Of a stretch of DNA of 64,000 bases, positions 1 through 12,212 are shown piece by piece. The translations under genes were made by a program, and so were the position numbers. Position 1 is the stretch's first letter. Each line of letters opens with the position of its first letter. The notes under the pieces were generated by a model. That model was not told the origin of the DNA, ran no database searches, and saw nothing but the letters and a program-made list of their open reading frames with translations. The DNA is from Cordilura impudica (taxonomy: Eukaryota > Arthropoda > Insecta > Diptera > Scathophagidae): assembly GCA_963682025.1 (NCBI GenBank), contig OY821518.1:11553600-11617599 (forward strand), written 5' to 3'.

Positions 1-1104
1 AACAATACAACAACACTTGTTCTACACAACAACTACTACAACTGCAATGTTTAAATAACATTAATGTAAACAACTTGAGTGAAAAAGTTAAAAAAAATAT
101 TCGCAAAATAAAAGAAATCACAAGAAAAGAAAAATTTGTGACACATGAAAGAGAACAGCTTAAAAAAGAAAAACTTTAAATACACTTCATAACATTTTAA
201 AACTAAGTAAATGGACGTTTAAATACGAGTACAACACATAAAAAAATTGTTTCAAAAGAACAAAAAAAAAACAGAAAAGAGCAAGAATGACAGCAGCAAC
301 AGACAAACAAAAAAAGCAAAACACTTAACATAAAAAATGCTGTAAACATAACAGTTTTTTCTTCTTTTCTTCTTCTTTTCTCAAGCTGATAACAATTGAT
401 AAATAAGAAGAAGACTATGAGTCGACAGAAATCAAAAACGGGTGAGACGGGGGGTGGTGGAATATAAATCCTTTTTATAGTGAAACTATGATGATCTATA
501 GGAAAACTTTTCGTATTTCTGTCAAAACTCTAGAGATTTTCTTAACAAACTTGATGAATTTAGGGAATTTCTTGAGTATGATATCCCTAACAAAATACAA
601 ATTTGCATTTATATAAATTGACATACTCCAAGGAAATTGATAGTGTTAAAGTGTAGCTGATTTGTTTGACAATGGATAAGAAGAAAAAATAGAAAAGACT
701 TAATTTGCCAATTTCGAACTTGGGAATGAAATTTAATATTTGTAATGAAAATTTATAGAATCAAGAGTTATAGCTATTTGCAATGCAACTGGTAGAGGAG
801 ATAAATAATTAAAATAAGCGGTAAAAAAAACTGATATCAGTCGACGATTTTGCAATTAATGAGTGACAATTTCAAGAGAAAATTTTCCTTCGCAATAATT
901 CATTTCGGTATAATTTTGACGCACCGTCCATTAAACTCAGTTTACCACAAAACTCCGCTTTATAATACTTTTCTATTTTTTGTACTTGTAACAAAAGTTT
1001 TTCACCCTAGTATTTTAATTCGCCACAAATCTAAATTAAAAAAGCAAACAAACAAATCTAATTGAAAGATGCAAACTTTTCGAGGCAGTCTTTTTCGCCT
1101 ATAA
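1..1104. other. AT-rich spacer, no gene seen
   Basis: The first ~420 bases are A-rich with (CAA)/(ACA) runs and poly-A stretches, as in fly introns or untranslated regions; the rest is ordinary AT-rich sequence. No open frame here resembles a known protein. The last eight bases (1097-1104, GCCTATAA) are the left target-site copy of the hAT element that follows. Confidence 0.6.
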
Positions 1105-2085
1105 CTGGGGTCGGCAACCTGCGGCTCTTTGGATGTGAAGCTGCGGTTCTTTAGTTCCATACGCAAATATTATTTATTTTATAAAAAGAAAATATATTCA
1201 ACGTTTTTTCTGCTTGCTATAGATGAGTCTTGAGACGTAAAATACACGGCACAAGTTGGCTTTTTGTCAGATATATGTCTTTCCGAGGTCCAAAAGAAGA
1301 ACTTCCGGAATTGCCACCGTTCTCTGAACAAACTTGAGGGGAAGATATAGACAATGCCGTACAAAAATGCCTTGAAGCAAATAAGATCGATTTAATTACA
1401 ATCATTTCAACAGCAACTGATGACAGAAGTATGACAGGAAAAATAAAAGAGCAACAACAATTCTTTAGAGCAAAATAAACCACGAAATTCTTACGTTTCA
1501 CTGCCTAATGTCCAAAAATTTCCGGCCGAAATAGTTTAGGTCATAAATTTCGAAATCAAGATTGTTAACAACATCTTGTCAAAAGCACTCTACCATCATT
1601 AGTTTAAAGAATTATTAAAAAGAAATTAAGACTCGCGGTTTCGACCTCCTTCTTTATAATAATGGCTTTCTAAAAGGTAAGGTGTTGAAACGGTTTACTT
1701 TGCGCTTGAATGAAATAAATATATTCGTAAATGAAAAAAGGCATTAAACACCCTGAATTAGAGAACGACAGATGATTGCAAAAATTTTACTTTATGGTGA
1801 ATATCACAGCGAAATTAAATGAGCTGAATATAAAACTGCAAGGAAAGGGAAACCCAGCCTATGTTGTGGTAGAAATATTGGTTTGTTTTGAAAAAAAATT
1901 AATTCTTTTGCAGAAGATATTCAGAGCGGTAAATTACTAATTTTCAATTTCTAAAGCAATATCGTGATAAAAACAGTGCAACTGTTAACTTCAGTACAGT
2001 TACAAAAAAACTTGCAACATAAATGTACACAAACAAAATAATTTGGCAAAACAAATAAAGCGTAGCATTTTTACTATACAAAAAA

Positions 2086-4268
2086 ATCATGTGAGCCTGA
2101 TCACAGGGGAGATGCGTCAACATCTAGTAATTAAAGATTTTTTTATGGAACTTTTTTAAAATGAAACAGAAAGTGTCATCTATGTATCACTTAGAGCAAT
2201 CAACTGCAGGGGCTCTGCTAACATAAAAATATTTATTATAATTTTTTTTTTTATTTCAACTGGTTAATTTTTAATTTTTCGTTTTATTTTTTTATTTTTC
2301 ATTTTTTATTTTTTATTTTTAATTTTTTTTTATTTTTCATATTTCATTTTTCATTTTTTATTTTTATTTTTAATTTTTTTATTTTTTATTTTTTTTTTAT
2401 TTTTTTATCTATTTTTTTTCAATTTTTATTTTTAATGTTTTATTTTTCATATATCATTTTTTATTTTTCATTTTTAATTTTTCATTTTTTATTTTTCTTT
2501 TTTATTTTTAATATTAATTTTTCATTTTTTATTTTTAATTTTTAATTTTTTATTTTTAATTTTTTATTTTTTATTTTTCATTTTTCATTTTTTATTTTTC
2601 GTTTTTTATTTTTCGTTGTTAATTTCTTATTTTTCATTTTTAATTTTTCGTTTTTTTTTCATTTTTCATTTTCCTTTTTCATTTTTAATTTTTTATTTTT
2701 CATTTTTTATTTTTATTTTTCATTTTTTATTTTTCATATTGTATTTTTTATATATATATATTTTTTTTTTTTTATCGAGTTTGAAATTGTTGAGGCTCAT
2801 GATCAAATGTTTTTACTTTAAATAAAGCAAAAGCATTTATTTTACATATTCCATTTTTCATATTTTATTTTTAATTTTTTATTTTTCACTTTTTATATTT
2901 CATTTCTCATTTTTAATTTTTTATTTCTAATTTTTTATTTTTAATTTTTAAATTTTCATTTTTTATTTTTAATTTTTTATTTTTCATTTTTCATTTTTCA
3001 TTTTTTCATTTTACTTTTTTATTTTGCATTTTTTATTTTCCATTTTTTATTTTTAATTTTTCATTTTTAATTTTTATTTTTTATTTTTTATTTTTAATAT
3101 TTCATTTTTAATATTTTATTTTTCGTTTTTTTTTTAAATTTTTAAATTTTTATTTTCAATTTTCCGTTTTTTATTTTTTATTTTTCATTTTTCATTTTTC
3201 ACTTTTTATTTTTCATTTTTCACTTTTTTTTATTTTTAATTTTTCATTTTTTATTTTTATTTGTCATTTTTTATTTTTCGTTTTTTATTTTTCATTGTTA
3301 ATTTCTTATTTTTCTTTTTTAATTTTTCGTTTTTTATTTTTCATTTTTCATTTTCCTTTTTCATTTTTAATTTTTTATTTTTAATTTTTTATTTTTATTT
3401 TTCATTTTTTATTTTTCATATTGTATTTTTTATATATATATTTTTTTTTTTGATCGAGTTTGAAATTGTTGAGGCTCAAGATCAAATGTTTTTACTTTAA
3501 ATAAAGCAAAAGCATTAGCACATTTGTTTCAAAAATTGATCTATATTCTGCATGACAGGTTATAAAGCTGTTTCGGGAAGAGTCACCAACCCTCATCAGT
3601 AACCAAAAGCAGTAGATAGTTTGTTTGGTAAAAAGTTAAATTCATGTACATTTGCCGAAAAGAACTAAATGAGAATTCAAACAAAGAGTAATACTATTTA
3701 AGCCTCCTCCAATATAACAAACTAAAATATAAAACAACTTTGAGCATGAACAATTTCAAACTTAATCATTAAATTGATAAAGATCGAAAATAAGATTTTT
3801 TATTTTTATAAAACATAATAAAATATTTTTTTTCTTTATTTTTATTTTTCATTTTTCATTTTTTATTTTGCATTTTATATTTTTAATTTTTAATTTTTTA
3901 TTTTTCTTTTTATTTTTTATTTTTAATTTTTCATTTTTTATTTTTAATTTTTCTTTTTTTATTTTTCATTTTTCACTTTTTTTCATTTTTTATTTTTAAT
4001 TTTTCACTTTTTATTTTTAATTTTTTATTTTTCATTTTCCATTTTCATTTTTATTTTTCGTTTTTCTTTTTTCATTTTTTATTTTTCATTTTTCATTTTT
4101 AAATTTTCATTTTTCATTTTCAAACATTTAATTACATATCATAATTTTTTCACCAATACAATCATAAGTCACACCGATCTTGTCTTACGTCTTACATGTT
4201 ATGCTGTTTTTGTGATTGTATTGTTAAATAGAAATTTACCTCCCTGCGCGTATAGATGTTTACGCATA
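2086..4268 (-). mobile_element. HINE-like rolling-circle element, copy 1 (with arrays)
   Basis: This copy is inserted in the hAT element. Read on the minus strand it begins near 4268 with a decayed version of the family's sub-terminal repeat (family consensus GATGTGTAAACATCTA; here AGATGTTTACGCAT on the plus strand). It continues through the conserved 5' block, then degenerate heptamer arrays, and ends at 2086 with TAGATGTTGACGC..., a short GTGA/TCAC-type hairpin zone and a T-run. This architecture (matching sub-terminal inverted repeats, central short tandem repeats, hairpin near the 3' end, insertion at T-runs) is that described for Helentron-associated INE/DINE-1 elements in flies. Family assignment is by architecture only. 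Confidence 0.68.
2240..4120. repeat. Degenerate heptamer (ATTTTTN)n arrays
   Basis: Three array blocks (about 2240-2757, 2858-3425, 3830-4120) consist of the heptamer ATTTTTN, where N is any base. Two almost identical non-array modules near 2774-2838 and 3453-3515 (starting ATCGAGTTTGAAATTG) show that a ~680-bp piece of array plus module was duplicated in tandem. A further 300 bp of unique-looking sequence (3515-3830) separates the second and third blocks; it was not identified. The Phe-rich frames in these arrays are artefacts of the T-runs. Confidence 0.85.
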
Positions 4269-4832
4269 ATAAAAACCAACAAAACCACATAGTAGATCCT
4301 CTCAACACAAATGGTAACGAAATCCACATTAAGCCATTTGGAATTGATACTGGATATCTAGAAATACAATTGATCGATTTACAGAGTTGAAAAGCAACTT
4401 AGAAGAGTTAGAGGTCCAGAAATGTATATACGTAACGCAACAAAAGAAATGCCGAGAGTTGAGGCACTTAAATTCGATGCATGTCATAGTCCTCCAGATT
4501 GCTACAGTGAGGTGAAGAAGTTGGCATTTGGAGTGCTGACAATCTTCGGATCGACATATTCGTGCGAGCAAGCGTTCTCTTGCATGAATATAATTAAAAG
4601 TAATGTAAGAGGCCAACTGACAAATGAAAATTTATAGTCGTGTTTGAAACTTAAAACAACAAGTTATGAGCCAAATTTATCCAAACTTTCTAAAACCATG
4701 CAAAGCCAACGCTTCCATTGAATTTGTTTGCATCTAATATATGAATAGAGATTTTTTCTTAAATTTTAAAATTTTGTAAATTGTAAAATTTGACTCTTCC
4801 GACTCAAAAGATTACCGACCCCTGGCCTATAC

Positions 4833-6004
4833 CAATTATGCGTTTTAAAATTTTTTTGGACTTAATTTTATTGTTTTATTTTTCTTATTTTTTTTTTTTT
4901 TTTTTTTTTTTGATTAATAATATTTTGTTTTCTTGACAAGAGTGTAGTGGAGCCAGTCAATTGATTTAAAACTTTTCCGCTAATACCAATTTTTCGTTAA
5001 TCTTTTTCGACCTTAAGTTGTTTTTCTTTAAAATTAGTTCTGGCTTAGTAATTTTTGCATTTATTTTTTGTTTAAAAAAATATGGAAGTAATTAAAAGTT
5101 AAGAAAAAGTATTTGCGCGAATTTTTTTGAAATTTTTAGTTAATTTTTGTTCGTAATTTTATTTTTGCTTGACCTTTATAATTTTTTTGTTCCATAAGAT
5201 TTTGAAGACAAGATAAATGAAAACAGCTTCTATTTATATTTTTCGTTCAACATTTTTTTGGATCTTAATTTTTTACTGTCAAAATATTTACAATTTGGGT
5301 ATCAATAAGATTGGAGAGGTAATTAGTTAATTAAAAAAGTTTTTCTCCCCAGCGGTTTTCGCTTCCAGTAATCAATTCTAGATAAAACTCTTGACTCAAT
5401 TTATTCGTTTACTTAATTCTGTTTTACACTAATAATTTTTAATAAAATAATAAGCAAATCAACATTGCTATTCATTTTTTAAAACTATGTATTATTTCCG
5501 AATATTTTACTATGAAATAATCGTCAATTATGGCGACCTTCGTAGATAAACCCTTTTGATATAAATAAAAAACATGAGTTGAAAATATTCCTTTATTTTA
5601 TTTTTTTCTAAATTTCTTGATGACCATTATATGACCCTAAATTCGTCCACTCAATTCTCTTAACAAACCAGTTATATATGAAAATTCAACTATTGTGTCC
5701 TTAAGTAAATAAGTATGTATTTATGTTTGTATGTATTTACGTCTGTCTCTATATGAAACCAGCAGAAATAAATGCAAACATTTCTAACAACTAATAAAAA
5801 TTTTGCAACAACAGCTATAAAAAGCTGTAACAAACAAAATCAAATCTATAGTGAACATAATGAACTGGCAGAATATTAATACTTGACCTTAGTTGACAAC
5901 AGAAACGTAACGTAAAGGTCAGGGCGCCTCGGGAAGCGTACCAGAATTGAAACATAGAAGAAATTATTTATGGCAATAATTTTGGTGTCTATTATTTATG
6001 CCCT
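4833..6004. other. AT-rich spacer, no gene seen
   Basis: Long T-runs near 4885-4912 and ordinary AT-rich sequence. A (GTAT)-type microsatellite patch lies near 5711-5745, and an (ACAAC) patch near 5810-5835. No coding similarity or repeat boundary could be recognised. Confidence 0.5.
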
Positions 6005-6296
6005 TATCAGTGAGCAGAGGGTATATACAAGAGTGTCATTCCGCTTGTAATAATTGGAAAAAAAAATCGAATTATTCTATTTGCTAATCGTTATTGCAGA
6101 TAGAGTTGACATAGCGATGTTCGTCTCTTGAAATCACCACCACGCTCTCAATAGTTCAGCCGGGTTCTTCATTTTAGCGAAAAATTTTTACTGACATTTT
6201 GCGCATATTGCTATTTAAAATTTTCTAAATCGGTTCAATTGGTCCCGATAAATTAATGAAAATGTTAACAAAAATTCTTGCGAAAATGGGATTTTT
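6005..6296 (+). repeat. DINE-like fly repeat, gamma variant
   Basis: It starts in a 'GAGGGTATATACAAG' block followed by 'GTCATTCCGCTTGTAATAA', then 'GACATAGCGATGTTCGTC' and a CGGTTCAATTGG-type stretch. The same order of blocks recurs at 62304-62610. This is a decayed copy of the common fly repeat with ATACCC-type ends and GTCCGTC boxes. Its right edge is where HINE copy 2 begins, at a T-run. Confidence 0.55.
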
Positions 6297-7477
6297 GATG
6301 TGTAAATTTCAAAAACAGCGTAACATGTGAGTCGTAAGACAAAATGTGATTGTATTGGTGAAAAAGTTATGATATTATGTTAACCTGTTTGAAAATTAAA
6401 AATGAAAAATAAAAAATGAGAGATGACAAATGAAAAAAAAATTAAAAATTAAAAATTAAAAATTAAAAATGAAAAATGAAAAATGAAAAATAAAAAATTC
6501 AGAATGAAAAATGAAAAATAAAAAATTAAAAATTAAAAATAAAAAATGAAACATGAAAAATAAAAAATGAAAAATGAAAAAAAAAATTAATAATGAAAAA
6601 TGAAAAATAAAAAATGAAAAATAAAACATGAAAAATAAAAAATGAAAAATAAAAATTTAAAATGAAAAATGAAAAATAAAAAATAAAAAAAGAAAAACAA
6701 ATAATCAAAAATACAAAATAAAAACGAAAAATAAAAAAATGGAAAACGAAAAATTAAAAATTAAAAATAAAAAAATAAAAAATGAAAACGAAAAATGAGA
6801 AATGAAAAATGAAAAACGAAAATGAAAAATGAAAAAAAATTTTTAAATGAAGAAAAAAACAAGAATAAATAAAAATGAAAAATGAAAAATGCAAAACGAA
6901 AAATGAAAAAAAAAAATGAAAAATAAAAAATGAAAAATGAAAAATAAAAATTACAAAAAAAAAAATAAAAATAAAAAGGAAAAATGAAAAATAAAAAATA
7001 AAAAATGAATAATAAAAAATAAAAATTAAAAATTAAGAAATTAAAAATAAAAAATTAAACATGAAAAATGAGAAATGAAAAATAAAAAACTAAAATTAAA
7101 AATGATATAATGAAAAATAAAAAATTAAAAATAAAAAATAAAAAATAAAAAATAAAAAATTAAAAATAAAAAATGAAAATTGAAAAAAAAAATTAAAAAT
7201 TAAAAATGAAAAATGAAAAAAGAAAAGGAAAAATTGAAAAATGAAAATTGAAAATTGAAGAAAAAAATTAAAAATTAAAAAAAAAAAAATTGAAATTAAA
7301 AAAAGAAAAATTAAAAATAAAAAAATAAAAAATGAAAAATTTAAAAAAAAAAAAAATTAAAAATTAAAAATACAAAATGAAAACAGAAAAAAGAATAAAG
7401 AAAAATTAAAAATAAAAAATAAAAAACGAAAAATTAAAAATTGACCGGTTAAAATAATAAATAATAAATATTTTTAT
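6297..7477 (+). mobile_element. HINE-like rolling-circle element, copy 2 (3' truncated)
   Basis: It begins GATGTGTAAA after a T-run and has a shortened version of the conserved 5' block (AACATGTGAG, then TGATTGTATTGGTGAA). About 1 kb of heptamer array in the (AAAAATN) orientation follows. The post-array block 'AAATAATAAATAATAAATA' ends near 7477, after which the family sequence stops: the 3' sub-terminal repeat and hairpin zone are missing, replaced by a beta-type fly repeat. Confidence 0.65.
6395..7440. repeat. Heptamer (AAAAATN)n array, ~1 kb
   Basis: This is the longest uninterrupted array in the window. It is the complement of the ATTTTTN arrays in copies 1 and 4. Five or six A's alternate with T and a freely varying base, so the sixth position (T) and the A-run are kept while the seventh drifts. 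The array sits inside HINE copy 2 and has no non-array module. Confidence 0.85.
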
Positions 7478-7504
7478 ATTGAGACATTGTAATTAATTTT
7501 TTTG

Positions 7505-8130
7505 TCTTCGAATATGAAAAAGTTCGTATCGGATGCTATATTTATATGAGGACTAAGTAGAAAAAATGAACCAATCCTGATCGTATTTGGTAAAATCTCT
7601 TATTTTTTGCAAAAACATATACAAAGCAAATTTTAGAAAAATCTGTGTAATATTTTTTGTTTTTTGAAGATCGGGAATTAGCTTCATATGGGGGCTATGA
7701 CTAAGAAAGGCCCTAAAGTTTTTATTTTTGGACTACTGATAAATGGATATAATAAACATACACAAACCCAATTTGACCGAGACCTATATGATAACCTAGA
7801 TATTATGGCAATTTAAGTCGATCTCATAGGGATTATTTGTATGGGGCCTAGGTCTGAAAATGAACAGATTTTCACCAATTTCAATAGCATTCATCCTATG
7901 GCCAATAGAAGCTTACACACTAAATTTCATCAAACTATATTCATATTTGCGACCTGTGATTACACATAGACGGACGGACAGACAAACGTGCATCGCTAAA
8001 TCTACCCAAAAAGAAGTTCTGAGTCGAGCGGTATAATAAAAGATGGGTTTAGATCAAATATTTTTGGTACACACAAACATCAGCATGAGGTCATTATACC
8101 CTGACTACATAGTGGTATAGGGTATAATGA
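7505..8130 (-). repeat. Fly repeat, beta variant (copy 1)
   Basis: Read on the minus strand this begins with the 'ATACCCTATACCACTATG' end (about 8103-8130). It contains the (GTCCGTC) zone near 7965-7990 and blocks matching the full beta copy at 40384-41190: a 'catgttcagaccta'-type segment and 'TTGGTCAAATTGGG'-type lines. The left end is eroded and abuts the truncated HINE copy 2. No protein is encoded. Confidence 0.6.
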
Positions 8131-8152
8131 AATACCTATTTATAGATTTTAA

Positions 8153-8577
8153 TCTATAATATTAATAAGTAATAATACGCGATTTCTTGTAACCTATGAT
8201 TTGTTAAATAGTTTTCTCTTGATTTTGACCGAACGTATCTTATTTGAAAGGTATTTCTTATTAGCTGTCCACCAGATTTACAGATTTTTAAATTTTAACA
8301 TTCTTTTGGAGTAAAATGCAGGTTGCAACTAACATATACATAAAATTTTGCAGTGCTATGTATGTGTTTTTTAAATTTGTTAATGTGTTAATAAGTGTGT
8401 TGAATTGAAAAATAATTTTGGACATAAACCAATAATTGAACATAACGACAATAATCGATATTTAAAAAGTATTGAATTCTGAATTGTCTAAAATTCATTA
8501 GAAAAAATAAAATGAAAAATTAAAAAATAAAATTTTCTAGAATTTGTACTCGAATTTCAAGGGCTGGGATCTTCTAG
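8153..8577 (+). mobile_element. Non-autonomous Helitron, copy a
   Basis: The 5' end is TCTATAATATTAATA after an A. The 3' end is a hairpin (ACTCGAATTTCAAGGG, partly decayed) followed by CTTCTAG and a T. The TC start, the hairpin 12-13 bases before CTAG and the A|T insertion point are the classical Helitron signature. It shares the whole body with the copies at 17032, 10630, 32455, 45389, 45917 and 46434, including the block ATTTTGACCGAACGTAT. It has no coding capacity. Confidence 0.75.
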
Positions 8578-10495
8578 TATAAATAATAAAAATTATTCAG
8601 ATTTTCATAATTTTCAATGTTTCAATATATTTTGGGGGAAAAAATCATGTTATATGCCATTTGAAAGCTAATCGAATCACTTAGCAAAAACCCTTTTTTA
8701 ACATATATGTAATTTGGTACAGTCACTTCAGAATTTTTTTCAGAATTTTGAAGTCGTTATATTTCGCGGTTCAAAATATTTTCCCAATATTAATTGGACA
8801 ATATTTGTACCTGATTTCACTAAATTCGAAAGGGTTACGGTCAAAAATGTTATATTTTCTGGTTGGTTACAAATGTAACAAGCCAAATTTTAAAAAATAA
8901 TTTTTTTTATAAAAAATTAATACCACTGAAAAGAACTGAAAAATATAAAATGTGAAATTTTATAAAAAAAATCAAACATCGCGCAGAATTATGTGAAAAA
9001 ATTTTGATTTTATTTAAAGCTAAATAAAGCTTAATTTCTAAATTATAAAATATTTGTTGCTAAGGCCTTGAAAATAACCTTTTACGTCTCTGATTAAATT
9101 CACTTCAATCTGTTTTCACTTATAACTACACATTCGTAATCCACGTATCGACTCTATAGCCAGACATAGTGATAGACAGCCCAGCATAAGTGTTTGTATA
9201 CAAAAATAAGGTCTGGTCTGTTTTATGCGGGCATAGTCAAGTACAATAAGAAAACCATACAATTGTTAAATGAAGCATAAAACTAGCAGAATTCAACGAA
9301 ATGAAACAATTTCTCTAACAAGAAAAATCAATTGTTAGCTGCTTCACCTTCATTCATATTGGTCGATAAATATGTTACAACATGAAAAGGAAATATACTA
9401 GACTAATAATGGTATGCCTCAATGTCCTGACTGCTGCTGCTATCTCGACAAAACAACTTAAAATGCTTGAAAAATACAATAAACTTGTAATTTTATCACT
9501 TTGGAGCGTTAAAATGTTGCCATTTAGTCTATTTTCTTTTGCTTAAATGTTACTTTTAAAACACATAATTTTCAATTTTCATTACTTTTCCCTTTGGCAT
9601 GTCATATTGACATATGTTAACAGCTGTCAACACTTTGAAAATATCATCACATTACACATTATGTTCCATGCGTTCACTGTTCGTTCATTCCTTTAGCTCG
9701 CTTCTCCTTCGCAGCCACGGCTGAAGTCAGTATATTTTGAGGGAAAGTAGGTCGGCCGTTAACTACAAATGGAACATTTGAGTACGTGTTCTCTTGTCAT
9801 AAATAATCAATTCGACTTTTGATTCTTTTAAGAAAAGGAAATCAATGACCTTAGGAACACCAATGAAGAAATAAAGAACGACTTAATGTCGTGAAAATGT
9901 AACAAATGTATATTTCTTTAAATACCGTATCAGAAATCCTTTATACAAAAAAAAAAAAAAAATACTGACAGCTGACAGTCAAAAATCTGTGCATGACATG
10001 TAATGGTAAAGAGGAAGAAGTCGAAGATGCAAAATTACAATTAGCTTTGGTTTTAAATTGTTGTAAAGTGTTTGCTATATGTACATGTGCCTTAAGCAAT
10101 AAAAAATGTGGTCCATTCCATATTTCGCTAGCTGAACTTAGCAAATGACATTAGGAAAGAATATCTATAGTAGGCTAATATGAAGATCCACAATAGGTGA
10201 TAAAAATTTTATAATTTTTCCAATCCAAATATTATTTCATTCAGAATTGATTCGATTTCGTGGTTACCAATATGAAGGGATTTGCTTGTGCTTCTGAGAG
10301 ATTCCGTTCGTTTTTATTATTCTTGTTTGCACTAACTTATGTATAAGAAAAACAAAAACAATTCTCATGTTATTTTCTTTCAAATGTTCGAGTTAAATAG
10401 TTGATTAAGCATGTGTTGAAATAATAGACAGAAGGATGATATCGAACCGAAAAGAAAAATAATTATTCGATATAGTATACTCAAAAACTCTCCTA
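8578..10495. other. AT-rich spacer, no gene seen
   Basis: About 1.9 kb. A short, relatively GC-rich patch near 9700-9760 (CTTCGCAGCCACGGCTG) and several CAGCTG-containing spots (near 9620 and 9970) stand out, but no reading frame or repeat boundary can be supported. It could be host intronic DNA. Confidence 0.45.
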
Positions 10496-10629
10496 CAGTC
10501 AGCGTCAAAAAAAAACTGTACAGCGAACAGTTCAGCATTTATAAGTTCATACATAGATCCTAAAAGCGAGGTAGTATAATAAATCCGTTGTTATTTTGTT
10601 AAAGTATATACGTGAGTAGTTTATTTAAA

Positions 10630-11004
10630 CTAGCAGATTCCAGCCCTCGAAATTCAAGCGCGGATTCTAGGAAATTTTATTTTTTCAATAAATAAAGACC
10701 CTAAAAGTATGCTAATCAATTATAGCAAATTCACAAATCAACAAAAAAAACAAACTCATTTTTATTACAAACACATCAACAAATTTAATAAACACACACA
10801 TAGCATTGTATAATTTTATGTATGGGTTAGTAGCAACTTTAAATGCAATTTACTCAAAATATAGAACAAAATTTAAAAATCTGTAAACCTTCCAAACGAC
10901 TAAAAAGAAATACCGTTCAAATAATGTACGTTTTGTCAAAATCGGGATAAAACAGTAGAACAAAATATCAGTCACAAGAAATCGCTTTGCCTATTAATAT
11001 TATA
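10630..11004 (-). mobile_element. Non-autonomous Helitron, copy b, inside Tc1
   Basis: The plus strand shows A|CTAGCAGATTCCAGC at the left (the element's 3' end) and ...GCCTATTAATATTATA at the right (5' end). Its terminal hairpin is slightly decayed (CCTCGAAATTCAAGCG). It inserted between A and T inside the Tc1 element, so it is younger than that Tc1 copy. Confidence 0.75.
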
Positions 11005-11240
11005 TAAAAAAAAAATTTTTCATATATTTCTTCTTCATTAACATTAAACCTCACAAAAGGCTTTATTTTATGTATCAAAAAATGTACAATCTTATATTAT
11101 TTCAACGTTCTATTGTTATAACGGTAAATTAACCGCTTTTTTTTTTGTTTTGTTTCTTCTTGCATTTATGTTTCTTATGTTTAGTCATCGTTTTTATCCT
11201 AACTTATCAATTACAAGTCAAGTTAATTTTAATCTTGAAC

Positions 11241-12212
11241 ATGGGCAAGCAAACTATAATAGAAAAGCGTAATTTAGTACGGAAAATAGTATCTGAAGGC
11301 AAATGTTTGAGAGAAATTGGCAGCATCATTGGCAGATGTCAAAAAACTATTAAAAATATATTTGAAAAGTTCAAAAACTTGAAAAATGTTGAAGACCTTC
11401 CGTATTCTAGCAGAGCAAGATAGTTCAAAGAGTTAAAGCTTACCCTGGGAAAGTGCTGTAAAAATATCAGTGGAACGCAGAAGAGCATTAGAATAAAGTA
11501 TAAGTGCTAGTACTGTTCGCCGTGCACTATATGAACATGGACTATATGGTAGAGCTCCTATAAAAAACCTCTTATATCTGTGAAGAATCAAAAAAATCGT
11601 CTGGAATATGCAAAAAGTACCAATACAAAAATACTTATTTTTGGGGTAACCGCTTATTCAGTGGTGAGTACCAAACTGAAATTTTTCGAAGAAAAAAGTT
11701 ACAAAAAATATGGAGAGGAAAAAATAAAGCATACAAAGAAAGCAATCTTGCTACGACCGTAAAGCACGGTGGTGGCTCAGTTATGGTATGGGGGTCTATG
11801 GCTACAAGTGGTGTTGGAAATCTTGTTTTCATAGATAGTACTATGAACAGCATAGATTATCTAAAAGCAAATTTGCAGCCGAGTGTTGCCAAATTATACT
11901 TAGGATCGACTTGGGTCTTTCAGAAGACAACGATCCTAAGCATACTGCTCGAAATTTCAAGGAATTGTTGCTTTACAGAACGCCAAAACAGCTTCATCAC
12001 ACCCTCAATCACCAGACTTGAATCCCAGCGAGCATTTATTGGTTCTTCTCGACCGGCAGATCCGAAAACGCAGCATAAATGTCAAAGAGTCCCTTAAACG
12101 TGCAATAACTGAGGAATGGTATAATATTCATTCACAAGTGACCCAAAACCTAGTTGATTCAATGCCAAGACGACTTGTTGCAGTCCTAAAAGCAAATGGG
12201 CAAGCAAACTAA
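11241..12212 (+). pseudogene. Tc1-like transposase, frameshifted
   Basis: ATG at 11241 opens 'MGKQTIIEKRNLVRKIVSEG', a typical N-terminal helix-turn-helix of Tc1 transposases. The frame breaks at a stop near 11421. Later segments in other frames give 'ASTVRRALYEHGLYGR', 'KHGGGSVMVWGSMA', 'DNDPKHTARNFKELL' and 'SPDLNPSEHL', then 'DSMPRRLVAVLKANGQAN' as a normal C-terminus. The second D and the E of the DDE triad are present; the usual 'WSDESKF' containing the first D is destroyed by a frameshift near 11660. At least four disruptions, so inactive. Confidence 0.88.

Larger units (their letters stand above)
1265..4722 (+). pseudogene. hAT transposase remnant (two blocks)
   Basis: Block 1 (about 1265-1960) can be read only by hopping frames. 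It yields in order a 'HCLMSKNFPAEIV'-like stretch, 'SKGKVLKRF' and '[12 protein letters not shown]'; the last two match the conserved core of GTF2IRD2-like hAT transposases (LSRGKVLKRF..., LNLKLQGK). Block 2 (about 4270-4722) holds 'IQLIDLQS' and then the C-terminal dimerisation segment 'FGSTYSCEQAFSCMNIIKS' followed by a normal 'LTNENL' close. Stops and frameshifts interrupt both blocks and the middle is replaced by another element, so the gene is dead. Identification rests on recognising these motifs; the missing N-terminal zinc finger was not found. Confidence 0.78.
1105..4824 (+). mobile_element. hAT-superfamily DNA transposon, interrupted
   Basis: The left end begins CTGGGGTCGGCAACC. The right end is the inverted counterpart, finishing ...ACCGACCCCTG. 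The flanks are near-identical 8-bp target duplications, GCCTATAA (1097-1104) and GCCTATAC (4825-4832). An 8-bp duplication and this 'GGGGTCGGCAACC' end are typical of the hAT group related to GTF2IRD2/ZBED-type genes. Removing the nested rolling-circle element (2086-4268) leaves about 1.5 kb, so this was an internally deleted or badly eroded copy. Transposase remnants lie on both sides of the nested insertion in the same orientation. Confidence 0.82.

Noticed and set aside
2616..3500. Open frames rich in Phe/Ile/Ser across the heptamer arrays (also 6526-6708 and 20089-20355)
   Set aside because: They are translations of ATTTTTN repeats; a 7-bp unit gives the same hydrophobic pattern in every frame, with no start context or homology.
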